Assembly (NCBI GenBank): GCA_903875215.1
Contig: CAIQVH010000030.1
Coordinates: forward strand, 124,001-188,000
Direction of reading: 5' to 3'
Source of the DNA: an uncultured Anaerolineae bacterium
GTDB taxonomy: Bacteria > Chloroflexota > Anaerolineae > Anaerolineales > Villigracilaceae
Length of the DNA: 64,000 nt
Below, one piece after another: positions 23,177-31,680 of the stretch. The notes below the pieces were generated by a model that saw nothing but the letters and a program-made list of their open reading frames with translations, ran no database searches and was not told the DNA's origin. Numbering within the stretch: position 1 is the first letter of the stretch; every line of letters begins with the position of its first letter. The position numbers and the translations under genes were made by a program.

Positions 23177-24169
23177 ATGATTACAGTAACTAACATTCAA
23201 AAATCTTTCGGCCACACCCACGCCGTCGATGGTGTGTCATTTGAAGTCGCGCCCGGCGAAATCTACGGGCTGGTGGGCGCGGATGGGGCCGGGAAAACCA
23301 CCACGCTGCGGCTGCTGTGCGGTGCGCTGCGCGCAGATGCGGGTGATGTCACTGTGGCGGGTTACGACATCCGCCAACAGACCGAGCAGGCCCGCGCCCA
23401 CATCGGCTATCTCTCCCAGCGTTTTTCCATGTATGAAGATTTGACCGTGCTGGAAAACATCCGCTTCTTTGCCGAAGTGCGCGGGATGAAATCCAATGAG
23501 TGGTATCCGCGCTGCATGGAACTGCTCGACTTTGTAGGCCTGGCCCCTTTCAAAGACCGCTTCGCCGGGATGCTTTCTGGCGGCATGAAACAAAAACTGG
23601 GGCTGGCCTCGGCCCTCGTCACCCGCCCGCAGGTTTTGCTGCTGGATGAACCCACTACCGGCGTAGACCCGGTCACGCGCCAGGATTTCTGGCAGTTGAT
23701 CATCAAACTGGTTTCCCTCACCCCCGGCCCCTCCCCCCACGGGGGAGGGGAGAATGAGTTCCCCTCTCCCGCCGGGAGAGGGGTTAGGGGTGAGGGCGTC
23801 TCCGTCATCATCTCCACACCCTACATGGATGAAGCCGCCCGCTGCAACCGCATCGGCTTTATGCGCAAGGGACAATTGATCGCAGAAGGCACGCCCGGCC
23901 AATTACGTTCCATACTCGATGAGCGCATCCTGGAACTGCGCGGGTCGCCGCTGCCGTTGCTGAAACAGATTGCCGCGCAGCAGCCGGGCGTGGAAGATGT
24001 GCGTGCTTTTGGCGACCGGCTGCACCTGCGGGTGGAGGCAGGCCAGGCGCAGGCGGTCATGCGCTTGTTGAAAACCACCATCCCGGCGGGTGGCGGAACG
24101 CTACTCGACTCCCGCCCCATCCCTCCGGCGTTGGAAGATGTATTTATGGCGCTGGCGCATGACGAATAA
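23177..24169 (+). CDS. ABC exporter ATPase, matches first NBD of YbhF
   Basis: The 330-residue protein starts MITVTNIQKSFGHTHAVDG. Walker A is GADGAGKTT, the signature LSGGMKQKL, Walker B QVLLLDEPTTGVDP, and the H-loop region STPYMDEAARC, which is typical of NBD1 of YbhF-type double ATPases. Residues about 180-207 are not part of the family: they are encoded by a palindromic element inserted exactly between LIIKLV and VSVIISTPYMDEA. The insertion is in frame and in a loop, so the protein is probably functional. It would work with NBD2 at 24845. Confidence 0.85.
   Translation: MITVTNIQKSFGHTHAVDGVSFEVAPGEIYGLVGADGAGKTTTLRLLCGALRADAGDVTVAGYDIRQQTEQARAHIGYLSQRFSMYEDLTVLENIRFFAEVRGMKSNEWYPRCMELLDFVGLAPFKDRFAGMLSGGMKQKLGLASALVTRPQVLLLDEPTTGVDPVTRQDFWQLIIKLVSLTPGPSPHGGGENEFPSPAGRGVRGEGVSVIISTPYMDEAARCNRIGFMRKGQLIAEGTPGQLRSILDERILELRGSPLPLLKQIAAQQPGVEDVRAFGDRLHLRVEAGQAQAVMRLLKTTIPAGGGTLLDSRPIPPALEDVFMALAHDE
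23715..23796. repeat. Y-shaped palindromic element inserted in frame in the ABC ATPase gene
   Basis: Outer arms CCCTCACCCC (23715-23724) and GGGGTGAGGG (23787-23796) enclose two hairpins. These are CCCCTCCCCC/GGGGGAGGGG (23728-23750) and CCCCTCTCCC/GGGAGAGGGG (23761-23783). The encoded peptide reads LTPGPSPHGGGE and continues Gly/Pro-rich for about 28 residues. Similar peptides are known as spurious insertions from GC-rich repeats in many bacterial genomes. The plan equals that of the element at 9384-9463. Confidence 0.8.
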
Positions 24170-24204
24170 GCCAGGGTTGCCCTGGCATGCCAAATGGAGT
24201 AAAA

Positions 24205-24642
24205 ATGATTACTTTAGACCTTTCCACTCTGGTTGATCGCCCGCTGCCCGATGTATCCGCTTTTCTCTCCAACCCGCTCAACCTGCCCAAGTGGCAGTCG
24301 ATGGTTGCCAAAATTGAGCAGGTCACGCCGGGTGCGCCGGGGGTTGGCTCAAAATTCAAAGTTGCCGCCGAAGTGATGGGCCGCCAGCTTGACGGGAATA
24401 TGGAAATTACCACCTTCGAGCCGCCCAGCAAATTTGGTTTCACCAACCAGGCCGGGCCGATGCAAGTGACTGTTATTATTACGCTGAAACCAGCTGGCAG
24501 CGGAGCGAAAATCTCGCTGCACGCCGAGGGCAACCCGGCCGGTTTTTTCAAAGTCGCCGAAGGGCTGCTGGTCGGGCAGGTTAAGAGCCAGATGGAAGCA
24601 AACCTGGTGCGCTTGAAGTCGGTATTGGAAAATTCAAAATGA
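24205..24642 (+). CDS. SRPBCC family protein
   Basis: The 145-residue protein has the START/SRPBCC fold pattern: an initial strand (STLVDRPLPDVSAFLSNPLN), a PKWQSMV helix start, a beta-sheet with ITTFEPPSKFGFTNQ, and a long C-terminal helix (AEGLLVGQVKSQMEANLVRL). Such proteins bind hydrophobic ligands in a deep cavity. Its place between the two exporter ATPase genes suggests it binds or senses the exported compound, but this is inference. GGAG lies 5 nt before the ATG at 24205. Confidence 0.8.
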   Translation: MITLDLSTLVDRPLPDVSAFLSNPLNLPKWQSMVAKIEQVTPGAPGVGSKFKVAAEVMGRQLDGNMEITTFEPPSKFGFTNQAGPMQVTVIITLKPAGSGAKISLHAEGNPAGFFKVAEGLLVGQVKSQMEANLVRLKSVLENSK

Positions 24643-24692
24643 CGAATCCGGAATTGTGAACTTGATCTGTTTGATTGGCAAAAAGTATAAAT

Positions 24693-24770
24693 TCACCACA
24701 AAGACACGAAAGCACCAAGAATTTCTGGGATTTCCCTTCAAAACTTGGTGTCTTTGTGCCTTCATGGTGA
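24693..24770. repeat. imperfect inverted repeat, intergenic
   Basis: Left arm 24693-24719 (containing CAAAGACAC and CACCAAG) pairs imperfectly with right arm 24743-24770 (CTTGGTGTCTTTGTG and TGGTGA). Elements of this CACAAAGACAC type are common dispersed intergenic repeats in many bacteria. It lies in the 202-bp gap between the SRPBCC gene and NBD2; no promoter is obvious there. Confidence 0.6.
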
Positions 24771-24844
24771 GAAAAATAACATTTGTCAGTCAATCAGGTA
24801 CTTGATTCTGCATTCATAATTCTGAATTTCGCCCTGGAGCTCTT

Positions 24845-25756
24845 ATGCCTTTACCCATGATCTATGTCGATGAATTGACCCGCAAATTCGGCGATTTTAC
24901 TGCGGTTGACCAAGTCTCATTTGAAGTCAACGCCGGGGAAATCGTCGGTTATCTTGGCCCTAACGGCTGCGGGAAAACCACCACCATCCGTATGCTGCTG
25001 GGGCTGCTGGCACCCACCTCGGGCAGCGCCACCGTGATGGGCTATGATGCTTTCAGCCAGACGGAACAAGTGCGCATGCGGGCCGGGTACATGTCGCAGA
25101 AGTTTGCGATTTATGATGATTTGACGGTGTGGGAAAACCTGCAATTTTATGCCGGGGTGTATGGCATCACCGACAGGGCCCGGATTGCGGAAACACTGGC
25201 CCATGTGGGCCTGACCGGGCACGAAAAAGCCCTGACGGGTGACCTTTCGGTGGGATGGCGGCAGCGCCTGGCGCTGGGCATTGCACTCGTCCACCAGCCA
25301 AAACTCCTCTTTTTGGATGAACCAACCTCCGGAGTGGATCCTACCGCCCGGCGCGTGTTCTGGGACCTGATCTATGACCTGGCCGCGCAAGGTGTCACCA
25401 TCCTTGTCACCACACATTACATGGATGAAGCCGAGTACTGCCACCGAGTCGGGATGATGCGCAACGGGAAATTATTGGCTATGGATACGCCCGGTGTGCT
25501 CAAACAACGTTATATTCCCGGCGAAATCTATGAAATCTATGCCGCCCCGTTGTTGCTTGGCCTGGCCGCGCTGGAAAAAACTCCCGGCGTGCTGCGCACT
25601 GCTTTGGCGGGAGATCATTTGCGGGTGATTCTCGAACCCGGAAGCGGGACGAAAACGATCCAGAAAACTTTGCAGGCTGCGGGTGTGACCGTCTCCTCCA
25701 TCCAGCCCGGTGAACCAACGCTCGAAGATGTCTTTTTGGCGCTGGCAAAAAGCTGA
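24845..25756 (+). CDS. ABC exporter ATPase, matches second NBD of YbhF
   Basis: The 303-residue protein has Walker A GPNGCGKTT, an atypical signature LSVGWRQRLALG, Walker B LLFLDEPTSGVDP and H-loop TTHYMDEAEYC. The LSVGWRQ and THYMDEA forms are those of NBD2 of YbhF-like proteins, so the two halves of that ATPase are encoded by separate genes here. The C-terminal part is a regulatory tail ending with TLEDVFLALAKS. GGAG lies 5 nt before the ATG. No second permease follows. Confidence 0.88.
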   Translation: MPLPMIYVDELTRKFGDFTAVDQVSFEVNAGEIVGYLGPNGCGKTTTIRMLLGLLAPTSGSATVMGYDAFSQTEQVRMRAGYMSQKFAIYDDLTVWENLQFYAGVYGITDRARIAETLAHVGLTGHEKALTGDLSVGWRQRLALGIALVHQPKLLFLDEPTSGVDPTARRVFWDLIYDLAAQGVTILVTTHYMDEAEYCHRVGMMRNGKLLAMDTPGVLKQRYIPGEIYEIYAAPLLLGLAALEKTPGVLRTALAGDHLRVILEPGSGTKTIQKTLQAAGVTVSSIQPGEPTLEDVFLALAKS

Positions 25757-25876
25757 CGGGAAATTTTCGCAAAATGCTGGTGCGCTGATGAAATGGGCGT
25801 AAAATAGGATAGTAATAAATTTCACAAACTCGCCGCGCATGACGACCTACAGGCCTCATGCAGAATGGAAATCGCG

Positions 25877-27547
25877 ATGAATCGCTCTGACCTTCTCACC
25901 ACTTTGCAAACCCAATCTCCCGATGTTCTGATCGTAGGCGCCGGCATCAATGGCGTTGGCACTTTCCGCGACCTGGCGTTGAATGGCGTCAGCGTCTTGC
26001 TCATTGACCGCGGCGATTTCTGCTCGGGCGCTTCGGCCGCTTCCTCGCACATGGCGCACGGCGGCATTCGTTACCTCGAAAACGGCGAATTCCGCCTCGT
26101 CCGCGAAGCCGTGCAGGAGCGCAATCGCATGATCGAGAATGCCCCGCACGTGGTCAAGCCGCTTCCGACTGTCGTGCCGATGTTCAAACTGTTCTCCGGC
26201 CTGCTCAACGCCCCGTTCAAATTCCTGAACCTGCTCGACAAACCCGCCGAACGCGGCGCGCTGGTTATCAAAATTGGCCTGATTTTCTACGACACCTTCA
26301 CCAGGGCCCAGGGAACCGTTCCGCCGCACAAGTTCGAAGGCCGCGCAAAGTCACTCGAAAAATATCCCAAGCTGTCGTCCGATATCAAATACACCGCCAC
26401 CTACTACGATGGGCAAATCCTGTCGCCGGAACGCTACACTGTCGAACTGGTGCTGGACGGCGAAGCGGATGGCGGCAAGGCTCTGAACTATGTCAGCTTC
26501 GTCGGCGTCAACAGCAAAACCGTCACCTTGCGCGATGAATTATCAGGTTCGACTTTCGAGATTGCCCCGAAAATCATCATCAACGCCGCCGGGCCGTGGA
26601 TCGACATGGTCAACTCCACCTTTGGCCTGTCTCGCCGTTATATCGGCGGGACCAAAGGCTCGCACCTGGTGCTCAACCACCCTGAACTGCGCGAAGCGAT
26701 CGGTAAAAATGAGTTTTTCTTTGAAAACAAGGATGGCCGCATCGTTTTGATTTTCCCGTTCTACGATAAAGTCATTATCGGCACGAGCGATATTCCGATT
26801 GAAAATCCTGATGACGCAGTCTGCACGCCTGCCGAAGAGCAGTATTTCATCGACCTGGTGGCGCGTGTCTTCCCGACGATCAAAGTCACCCGCGACCACA
26901 TCGTTTTCCGGTTCTCAGGCGTCCGCCCGCTCGAATATATGCATGCCAAAACCACCGGGCAGATTACCCGTGACCACAGCATCAAGGAAGATAAAGCCGG
27001 AGAAATCCCGGTCTATTCACTAGTCGGTGGCAAATGGACCAGCTACCGCGCTTTCTCTGAGCAGGTGACCGATAAATTACTGTCCCTGTTTGGGATGTCG
27101 CGCAAGGCCGACACCAGGAAAATCGCGATCGGCGGCGGGAAAGATTATCCAGTGGTGGGTTATGCCCAGGTGGGGTTCATCAAAAAGATCGCTGACGAAA
27201 CCAAGCTGGGTGAGTTGAAACCCAAGGCGCTGTTCGAACGCTACGGCACGCGAGCGCTCGAGGTGGCGAAATATCTAGTTGCCGGCCCTGATCAGGCCTT
27301 GAAAGCGCTCGAAGGTTGGACACGCCGCGAAGTGGAATTCCTGGTCTTGCAGGAAAAAGCCGTCCATGTTGATGATTTGCTGTTGCGCCGTTCAACGCTG
27401 GCCTGGCTGGGAAACATCTCCCGCCAGCTGGTCGAGGAACTGGCCGAAATCATGGGAACATGTCTGGGCTGGAGCGGGGCGCAGGTCAAAGCCGAGGTGG
27501 AGCGCACTCTTGGGTTGTTGAAAGAAAAACACGGCGTGGAATTGTGA
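25877..27547 (+). CDS. glpD: FAD-dependent glycerol-3-phosphate dehydrogenase
   Basis: This 556-residue flavoprotein oxidises glycerol-3-phosphate to dihydroxyacetone phosphate and passes electrons to quinone. The dinucleotide motif is VLIVGAGINGVGTFRDLALN, followed by DRGDFCSGASAASSHMAHGG, the standard GlpD FAD loop. The substrate-binding region has GGTKGSHLVL and IFPFYDKVIIGTSD. A helical C-terminal domain (REVEFLVLQEKAVHVDDLL) matches the family. The start at 25877 is preferred over 25865 because GGAA is 8 nt upstream and the N-terminus fits better; both remain possible. A TAAAAT box at about 25801 and a terminator behind suggest a single-gene unit. Confidence 0.9.
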   Translation: MNRSDLLTTLQTQSPDVLIVGAGINGVGTFRDLALNGVSVLLIDRGDFCSGASAASSHMAHGGIRYLENGEFRLVREAVQERNRMIENAPHVVKPLPTVVPMFKLFSGLLNAPFKFLNLLDKPAERGALVIKIGLIFYDTFTRAQGTVPPHKFEGRAKSLEKYPKLSSDIKYTATYYDGQILSPERYTVELVLDGEADGGKALNYVSFVGVNSKTVTLRDELSGSTFEIAPKIIINAAGPWIDMVNSTFGLSRRYIGGTKGSHLVLNHPELREAIGKNEFFFENKDGRIVLIFPFYDKVIIGTSDIPIENPDDAVCTPAEEQYFIDLVARVFPTIKVTRDHIVFRFSGVRPLEYMHAKTTGQITRDHSIKEDKAGEIPVYSLVGGKWTSYRAFSEQVTDKLLSLFGMSRKADTRKIAIGGGKDYPVVGYAQVGFIKKIADETKLGELKPKALFERYGTRALEVAKYLVAGPDQALKALEGWTRREVEFLVLQEKAVHVDDLLLRRSTLAWLGNISRQLVEELAEIMGTCLGWSGAQVKAEVERTLGLLKEKHGVEL

Positions 27548-27556
27548 TGCTTTCAC

Positions 27557-27585
27557 AGGGGCAGGGTCTCAGACCTGCCCCTTTC
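27557..27585 (+). terminator. intrinsic terminator after glpD
   Basis: Arms AGGGGCAGGgTCT and AGACCTGCCCCT pair with one bulged G and a 1-nt loop tip, and TTCTTATC follows. It lies 10 bp after the glpD stop. Confidence 0.75.
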
Positions 27586-27655
27586 TTATCAGTGGTAAAA
27601 TCCAATCCACGAATCTAGATATTTACATTTATATTCCAATGCCCCTGGAGAAATT

Positions 27656-29077
27656 ATGCTGAAGCGAGTAACATTTTGGGGTTGGCTTATTTTATTTTTA
27701 CCAGCCAGCGTTGGCTTAATGTTGCACGGCTATCTAGGAAGTTTTACGCGTTTTCTTGCTGATGATTACTGTTCGGCTTACATGGTACAACGCCTGGGAT
27801 TTTTGCGTTCCATCTGGTATTGGTATCGGAGTTGGAGCGGTGGTTATTCAACCAGTATTTTCGACTACTTGCTCGAGTTTGTTGGCCGCGCAGGGATGCC
27901 TTTTGTCGTTCCCACTGTGTTGTTCATCTGGTTGTTAGTTACGATGTCGGCTGTAATGTCACTTTTACCTGTCCAGTTGGATCGAACAATTAAGTTGCAA
28001 ATTGCAATAGCTATTGGTGTTACTGTACTTTTTTCTATTCTTTTACTTAGCCCCAACGTGCCTCAATCTTTATATTGGTGGGGAGGGATGCGCGCTTACA
28101 GTATCCCTCTAGTGCTTTTGACATTTGATATTTCGCTTTATCAAACTTTTAAACGAAATATTCAGGGTAATTGGGCAAACGTAGCAGGCTATGTGGTCAG
28201 TTTTTCAATTACATTCATCAATTCGGGCTTTAGTGAAACTTTTACTCCTGTGCAAGTTGTCTTGTTTGCTGAATTGCTGGTGTTGGGGCTTTGTACCAAA
28301 AATCTGGACCGGAAATCGCCAGCATATCATTTCCTTGCGGCTGGTTTTTTGGGCGCTTTGATTGGATTAATCGTGATGGTGGCCTCACCTGGGAACGCTG
28401 TTCGTCAGGCATATTTTCCAGAATCCCCAAACCCTTTGAACATACTCATCATTGCTGGAAAGGCATATTTTTCATTTCTGTCGTGGCTTTTTGGTGCGCC
28501 TGAAAGAATTTTTGGATTATTGGCCTCCATTTTGGGCGGCATTTGGGTAGGGATCCAGTTAAGTGTCAAGCTGAAAACTCCAGTTTGGATGTCTGTGGCA
28601 GCTTTTATCAACGGTTTGATCTTCGTTTTTGGTTGTTTTGTGCCGGCTGCTTTCGGTTTATCTGATGCTGCCCCAGATCGGACTTTGATCATAGCTGTTT
28701 ATTTCTTGGTGGTAAATTTCATGGTTGGTGGAGTGTTGTTAGGAGTCTGGCAGGCTCCAACAATTGCTAGTGATTTTTGGTTGAGATTGGCCTTGTTCGT
28801 TACATTGGCGATTGGTTTTTGGTTTGCCGCTTGGGTAAATATTCAGCATCTCTATGCTTCGCGATCTGCTTATATTACTTACGCACGACAGTGGGATGCC
28901 ATGGATGCCCAGATCATGGCTGCCAAAGAGAGTGGAAAAGATGTGGTGCGTATTCCTCCCAAACAAAACTGGGCGGGCGTGTTTGAGCCCAATGACAATC
29001 CTAAGTTTTATGTCACGCTTTGTATGAGTAAATATTACGATATTCAAGTCTTAGCGCCTAATCCCGATGGACCCTAG
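27656..29077 (+). CDS. DUF6056-like polytopic membrane protein
   Basis: The 473-residue protein has about ten hydrophobic helices. Near the N-terminus it carries FLADDYCSAYMVQRLG in the first outer loop; an acidic pair in this loop is typical of GT-C-type lipid-linked sugar transferases and of DUF6056 proteins. Function is unknown, but the place at the head of a surface-glycan cluster supports a role in glycan transfer or flipping. Base composition is clearly more A/T-rich than that of neighbouring genes, suggesting horizontal acquisition. The next gene begins 4 nt after its stop. Confidence 0.65.
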   Translation: MLKRVTFWGWLILFLPASVGLMLHGYLGSFTRFLADDYCSAYMVQRLGFLRSIWYWYRSWSGGYSTSIFDYLLEFVGRAGMPFVVPTVLFIWLLVTMSAVMSLLPVQLDRTIKLQIAIAIGVTVLFSILLLSPNVPQSLYWWGGMRAYSIPLVLLTFDISLYQTFKRNIQGNWANVAGYVVSFSITFINSGFSETFTPVQVVLFAELLVLGLCTKNLDRKSPAYHFLAAGFLGALIGLIVMVASPGNAVRQAYFPESPNPLNILIIAGKAYFSFLSWLFGAPERIFGLLASILGGIWVGIQLSVKLKTPVWMSVAAFINGLIFVFGCFVPAAFGLSDAAPDRTLIIAVYFLVVNFMVGGVLLGVWQAPTIASDFWLRLALFVTLAIGFWFAAWVNIQHLYASRSAYITYARQWDAMDAQIMAAKESGKDVVRIPPKQNWAGVFEPNDNPKFYVTLCMSKYYDIQVLAPNPDGP

Positions 29078-29081
29078 TTCT

Positions 29082-29993
29082 ATGAATGTTTCTGTTGTGA
29101 TCCCTGTTTACCGTGGAGAATTCTTGATTACAGCCCTGGTTGAACGTTTGGCCAAGGCTTTCCCCGGTATGGCAGAAAAATACGAGGTAATTTTGGTTAA
29201 TGATGGCAGCCCAGATGATAGTTGGGCTGTCATTGAGCAATTGTCAGTTAGATATTCGTGGGTGCGAGGTATTCGTCTGATGCGCAATTATGGGCAGCAT
29301 AACGCCACCCTGTGCGGGGTGCGCGAGGCTCGCTACGAAATCTGCGTTACCCTGGATCAGGATTTACAGCATCCGCCTGAAGAATTACCGCTCCTATTGG
29401 CCGAATTGGAAAATGGCTTCGATGTGGTTTATGGCGCGCCGCGCAAACTGCCACAGGGTGCGGTGCGCAACTGGATGACCAAAACCATGAAAACCATGCT
29501 GGCGAATGTGATGGGAGTGCCTTCGGTGCGCAATATTTCGGCCTTCCGGGTCTTCCGAACCGAGTTGCGCGAGGCGTTTGCTAATTTCCAAAGCCCCAGC
29601 CTGACGTTGGATGTTTTGCTTTCATGGGGTACCACGCGTTTTACTTCGGTCATTGTCAATATCCCCCCGGCGGAACATTCCAATTACAGTTTCCCAACGC
29701 TGGTCAAAGCAGCCATGCTGATCCTAACCGGTTATAGCACGGCTCCCTTGCGGATGGCCAGCTGGCTGGGTTTTGCCATGACCTTGTTCGGGCTGGGCGT
29801 TTTTCTGTATGTTCTTTATATTTACTTTGTGTTCAGTAGCCTGCCTGGTTTTTCCTTCCTGGCCTCCATCATTTCCCTGTTCAGTGGGGCCCAATTGCTA
29901 GTGCTGGGAATTTTTGGCGAATATCTGGCACACATGTTCAACCGCTCCATGGATCGCCCGGCCTATATCATTTCACGCAGGACGCAGGCATGA
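29082..29993 (+). CDS. GT2 glycosyltransferase, copy A of a duplicated pair
   Basis: The 303-residue protein starts MNVSVVIPVYRGEF and has the GT-A motifs ILVNDGSPDDSW and TLDQDLQHPPEE. Two C-terminal membrane helices follow, then GEYLAHMFNRSMDRPAYII. It is a polyprenyl-phosphate sugar transferase of the same type as copy B at 30754, with long shared blocks such as IRLMRNYGQHNA and CGVR. Its stop overlaps the start of a truncated wbqC gene (ATGA), the same arrangement as copy B with the intact wbqC. The sugar is unknown. Confidence 0.85.
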   Translation: MNVSVVIPVYRGEFLITALVERLAKAFPGMAEKYEVILVNDGSPDDSWAVIEQLSVRYSWVRGIRLMRNYGQHNATLCGVREARYEICVTLDQDLQHPPEELPLLLAELENGFDVVYGAPRKLPQGAVRNWMTKTMKTMLANVMGVPSVRNISAFRVFRTELREAFANFQSPSLTLDVLLSWGTTRFTSVIVNIPPAEHSNYSFPTLVKAAMLILTGYSTAPLRMASWLGFAMTLFGLGVFLYVLYIYFVFSSLPGFSFLASIISLFSGAQLLVLGIFGEYLAHMFNRSMDRPAYIISRRTQA

Positions 29994-30045
29994 GCGTTGT
30001 CATTCTCCAGCCATCTTATATCCCCTGGCGCGGGTTTTTGAACGT
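29990..30045 (+). pseudogene. truncated wbqC remnant
   Basis: The first 18 codons (MSVVILQPSYIPWRGFLN) match the start of the intact WbqC gene at 31677 (VVILQPSYIPWRGYF), and the DNA is clearly related. The similarity then stops. In another frame the next 15 codons read TGGRRSYIIGKTTK and end at TAA 30088-30090, looking like the tail of a different gene. An internal deletion that fused the two ends explains this. The open frame itself runs to a TAG at 30131-30133. Confidence 0.75.
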
Positions 30046-30111
30046 ACTGGCGGTCGCCGTTCTTACATCATTGGCAAGACCACAAAATAAGCCTAAAAAC
30101 TCGAGGAATTT

Positions 30112-30738
30112 ATGCCAGAATATCGTGAGTTAGAAAAAGTTAAGGATTATTTTGCTGAAAAATTAGAAATCCACGGCGCAACTCCGCGGGGCGTTGACTA
30201 CAATTCCGCTGAGGCTCAAGAAATCCGTTTTTTGCAGTTGCTGAAAGTCTTCAATACCAGCCAGAAGTATTCCTTGCTCGATTTTGGTTCTGGCTTTGGT
30301 GCCATGTATGATTACCTGCTGCGCATTGGTCATCAATTGCATTATGTCGGCTATGATATTTCTTTGCCAATGGTTGAAAAAGGCCGCGAGTTACACCTGC
30401 ATAACCCCGATTGCTGGTTCACGGCGAACATTGCCGATGTACCGGTGCTCGACTATGCCACCTTGTGCGGCACATTCAACATGAAACTTGATGCTGATTA
30501 TGATGCGTGGACGAAAATCGTCGTCGAATGCCTGCGCCAGATGAGTGACCACGCTAGCCGGGGTTTCTCCTTCAATATGCTCACCAAGTATTCCGATGCC
30601 GACCGGATGCGCCCTGACCTGTATTACGCCGATCCGCTGTTTTTCTTTGATTATTGCAAGCGAAACTTTTCCAAAAACGTAGCCCTGCTCCATGATTACA
30701 AGCTGTATGACTTTACCATCTTGGTGCGCAAAGATTGA
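30112..30738 (+). CDS. class I SAM-dependent methyltransferase
   Basis: The 208-residue protein has motif I YSLLDFGSGFGAMYDYL at about residue 55, then YVGYDISLPMVEKG with the acidic residue that binds the SAM ribose. The typical post-motif regions follow (LCGTFNMKLD, ADPLFFFDYCKRNF). The N-terminus (YFAEKLEIHGATPRGVDYNS) is characteristic of sugar- or lipid-cluster methyltransferases. The target is unknown; the surrounding genes suggest a glycan or its carrier. GAGG lies 5 nt before the ATG. It sits at the scar between the two GT2-wbqC units. Confidence 0.8.
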   Translation: MPEYRELEKVKDYFAEKLEIHGATPRGVDYNSAEAQEIRFLQLLKVFNTSQKYSLLDFGSGFGAMYDYLLRIGHQLHYVGYDISLPMVEKGRELHLHNPDCWFTANIADVPVLDYATLCGTFNMKLDADYDAWTKIVVECLRQMSDHASRGFSFNMLTKYSDADRMRPDLYYADPLFFFDYCKRNFSKNVALLHDYKLYDFTILVRKD

Positions 30739-30753
30739 ACTAACGGTGATCGG

Positions 30754-31680
30754 ATGAATATTTCGGTAGTTGTGCCTGTCTATAACGGCCAGGATACCAT
30801 CGCAGAATTAACAGAACGCCTCGGCCAGGTTCTCTCAGGTTTTGCCGAAGCGTACGAAGTCATCCTGGTGTGTGATGGCAGCCCGGACGATAGCTGGCAG
30901 GTGATCGAAAAACTTGTTGAGCGTTACTCCTGGGTGGTTGGGATTCGCCTGATGCGCAACTACGGCCAACATAACGCCCTGCTGTGCGGCGTGCGCGCGG
31001 TCCGTTATGAATTAACTGTCACACTCGATGATGACTTGCAAAATCCACCCGAGGAAATCCCTGTTTTACTCAAAAAGTTGAACGAAGGTTACGATGTTGT
31101 TTTTGGCGTGCCGAAAAAGATGTCGCAGAGCTGGTGGCGCAATCTGACCTCGGTGGCGGCTAAACGCGTTGTCGGCTTGGTGATGGGGCAGCGCTCCATC
31201 ACCAACATAACCTCCTATCGTATATTCCGTACCCATTTGCGCGATGCCTTCCAATCCTATCAGGGGCCGGAACTGTTGCTCGACTACCTGTTGACCTGGG
31301 GCACTGACCGTTTCGGCACCGTCCCTGTCGAGGAAATGCCCCGCATGGTTGGCCGCTCCAATTACACGCTGGGCAAATTGATCCGCCTGACCTTGACTCT
31401 ACTTACTGGTTACACCACCGTTCCTTTACGTTTTGCCAGTATCCTCGGGTTCTTTTTCACCGTAGTCGGGATGTTACTGCTACTTTACGTGCTGGTTATT
31501 TACTTTGTGATTGGTTCTGAACCTGGTTTTCCATTCCTGGCCTCGGCTATCAGTATTTTCAGTGGCGTTCAGTTATTTGCCCTTGGGATCATGGGCGAAT
31601 ACTTGGCGCGGGTCTTTGACCGCACCCAGGGCCGCCCCACCTATCAGGTTTTGACCATGCTCGTTGGGGAGAAAAAGTGA
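30754..31680 (+). CDS. GT2 glycosyltransferase, copy B of a duplicated pair
   Basis: The 308-residue protein starts MNISVVVPVYNGQDTIAEL and carries ILVCDGSPDDSW and TLDDDLQNPPEE. Two C-terminal helices precede GEYLARVFDRTQGRPTYQV. By eye about half of the positions match copy A, so the duplication is old. The stop overlaps the GTG start of wbqC (GTGA), which indicates translational coupling. A lipid-carrier sugar transferase role is inferred from family and layout. Confidence 0.85.
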   Translation: MNISVVVPVYNGQDTIAELTERLGQVLSGFAEAYEVILVCDGSPDDSWQVIEKLVERYSWVVGIRLMRNYGQHNALLCGVRAVRYELTVTLDDDLQNPPEEIPVLLKKLNEGYDVVFGVPKKMSQSWWRNLTSVAAKRVVGLVMGQRSITNITSYRIFRTHLRDAFQSYQGPELLLDYLLTWGTDRFGTVPVEEMPRMVGRSNYTLGKLIRLTLTLLTGYTTVPLRFASILGFFFTVVGMLLLLYVLVIYFVIGSEPGFPFLASAISIFSGVQLFALGIMGEYLARVFDRTQGRPTYQVLTMLVGEKK

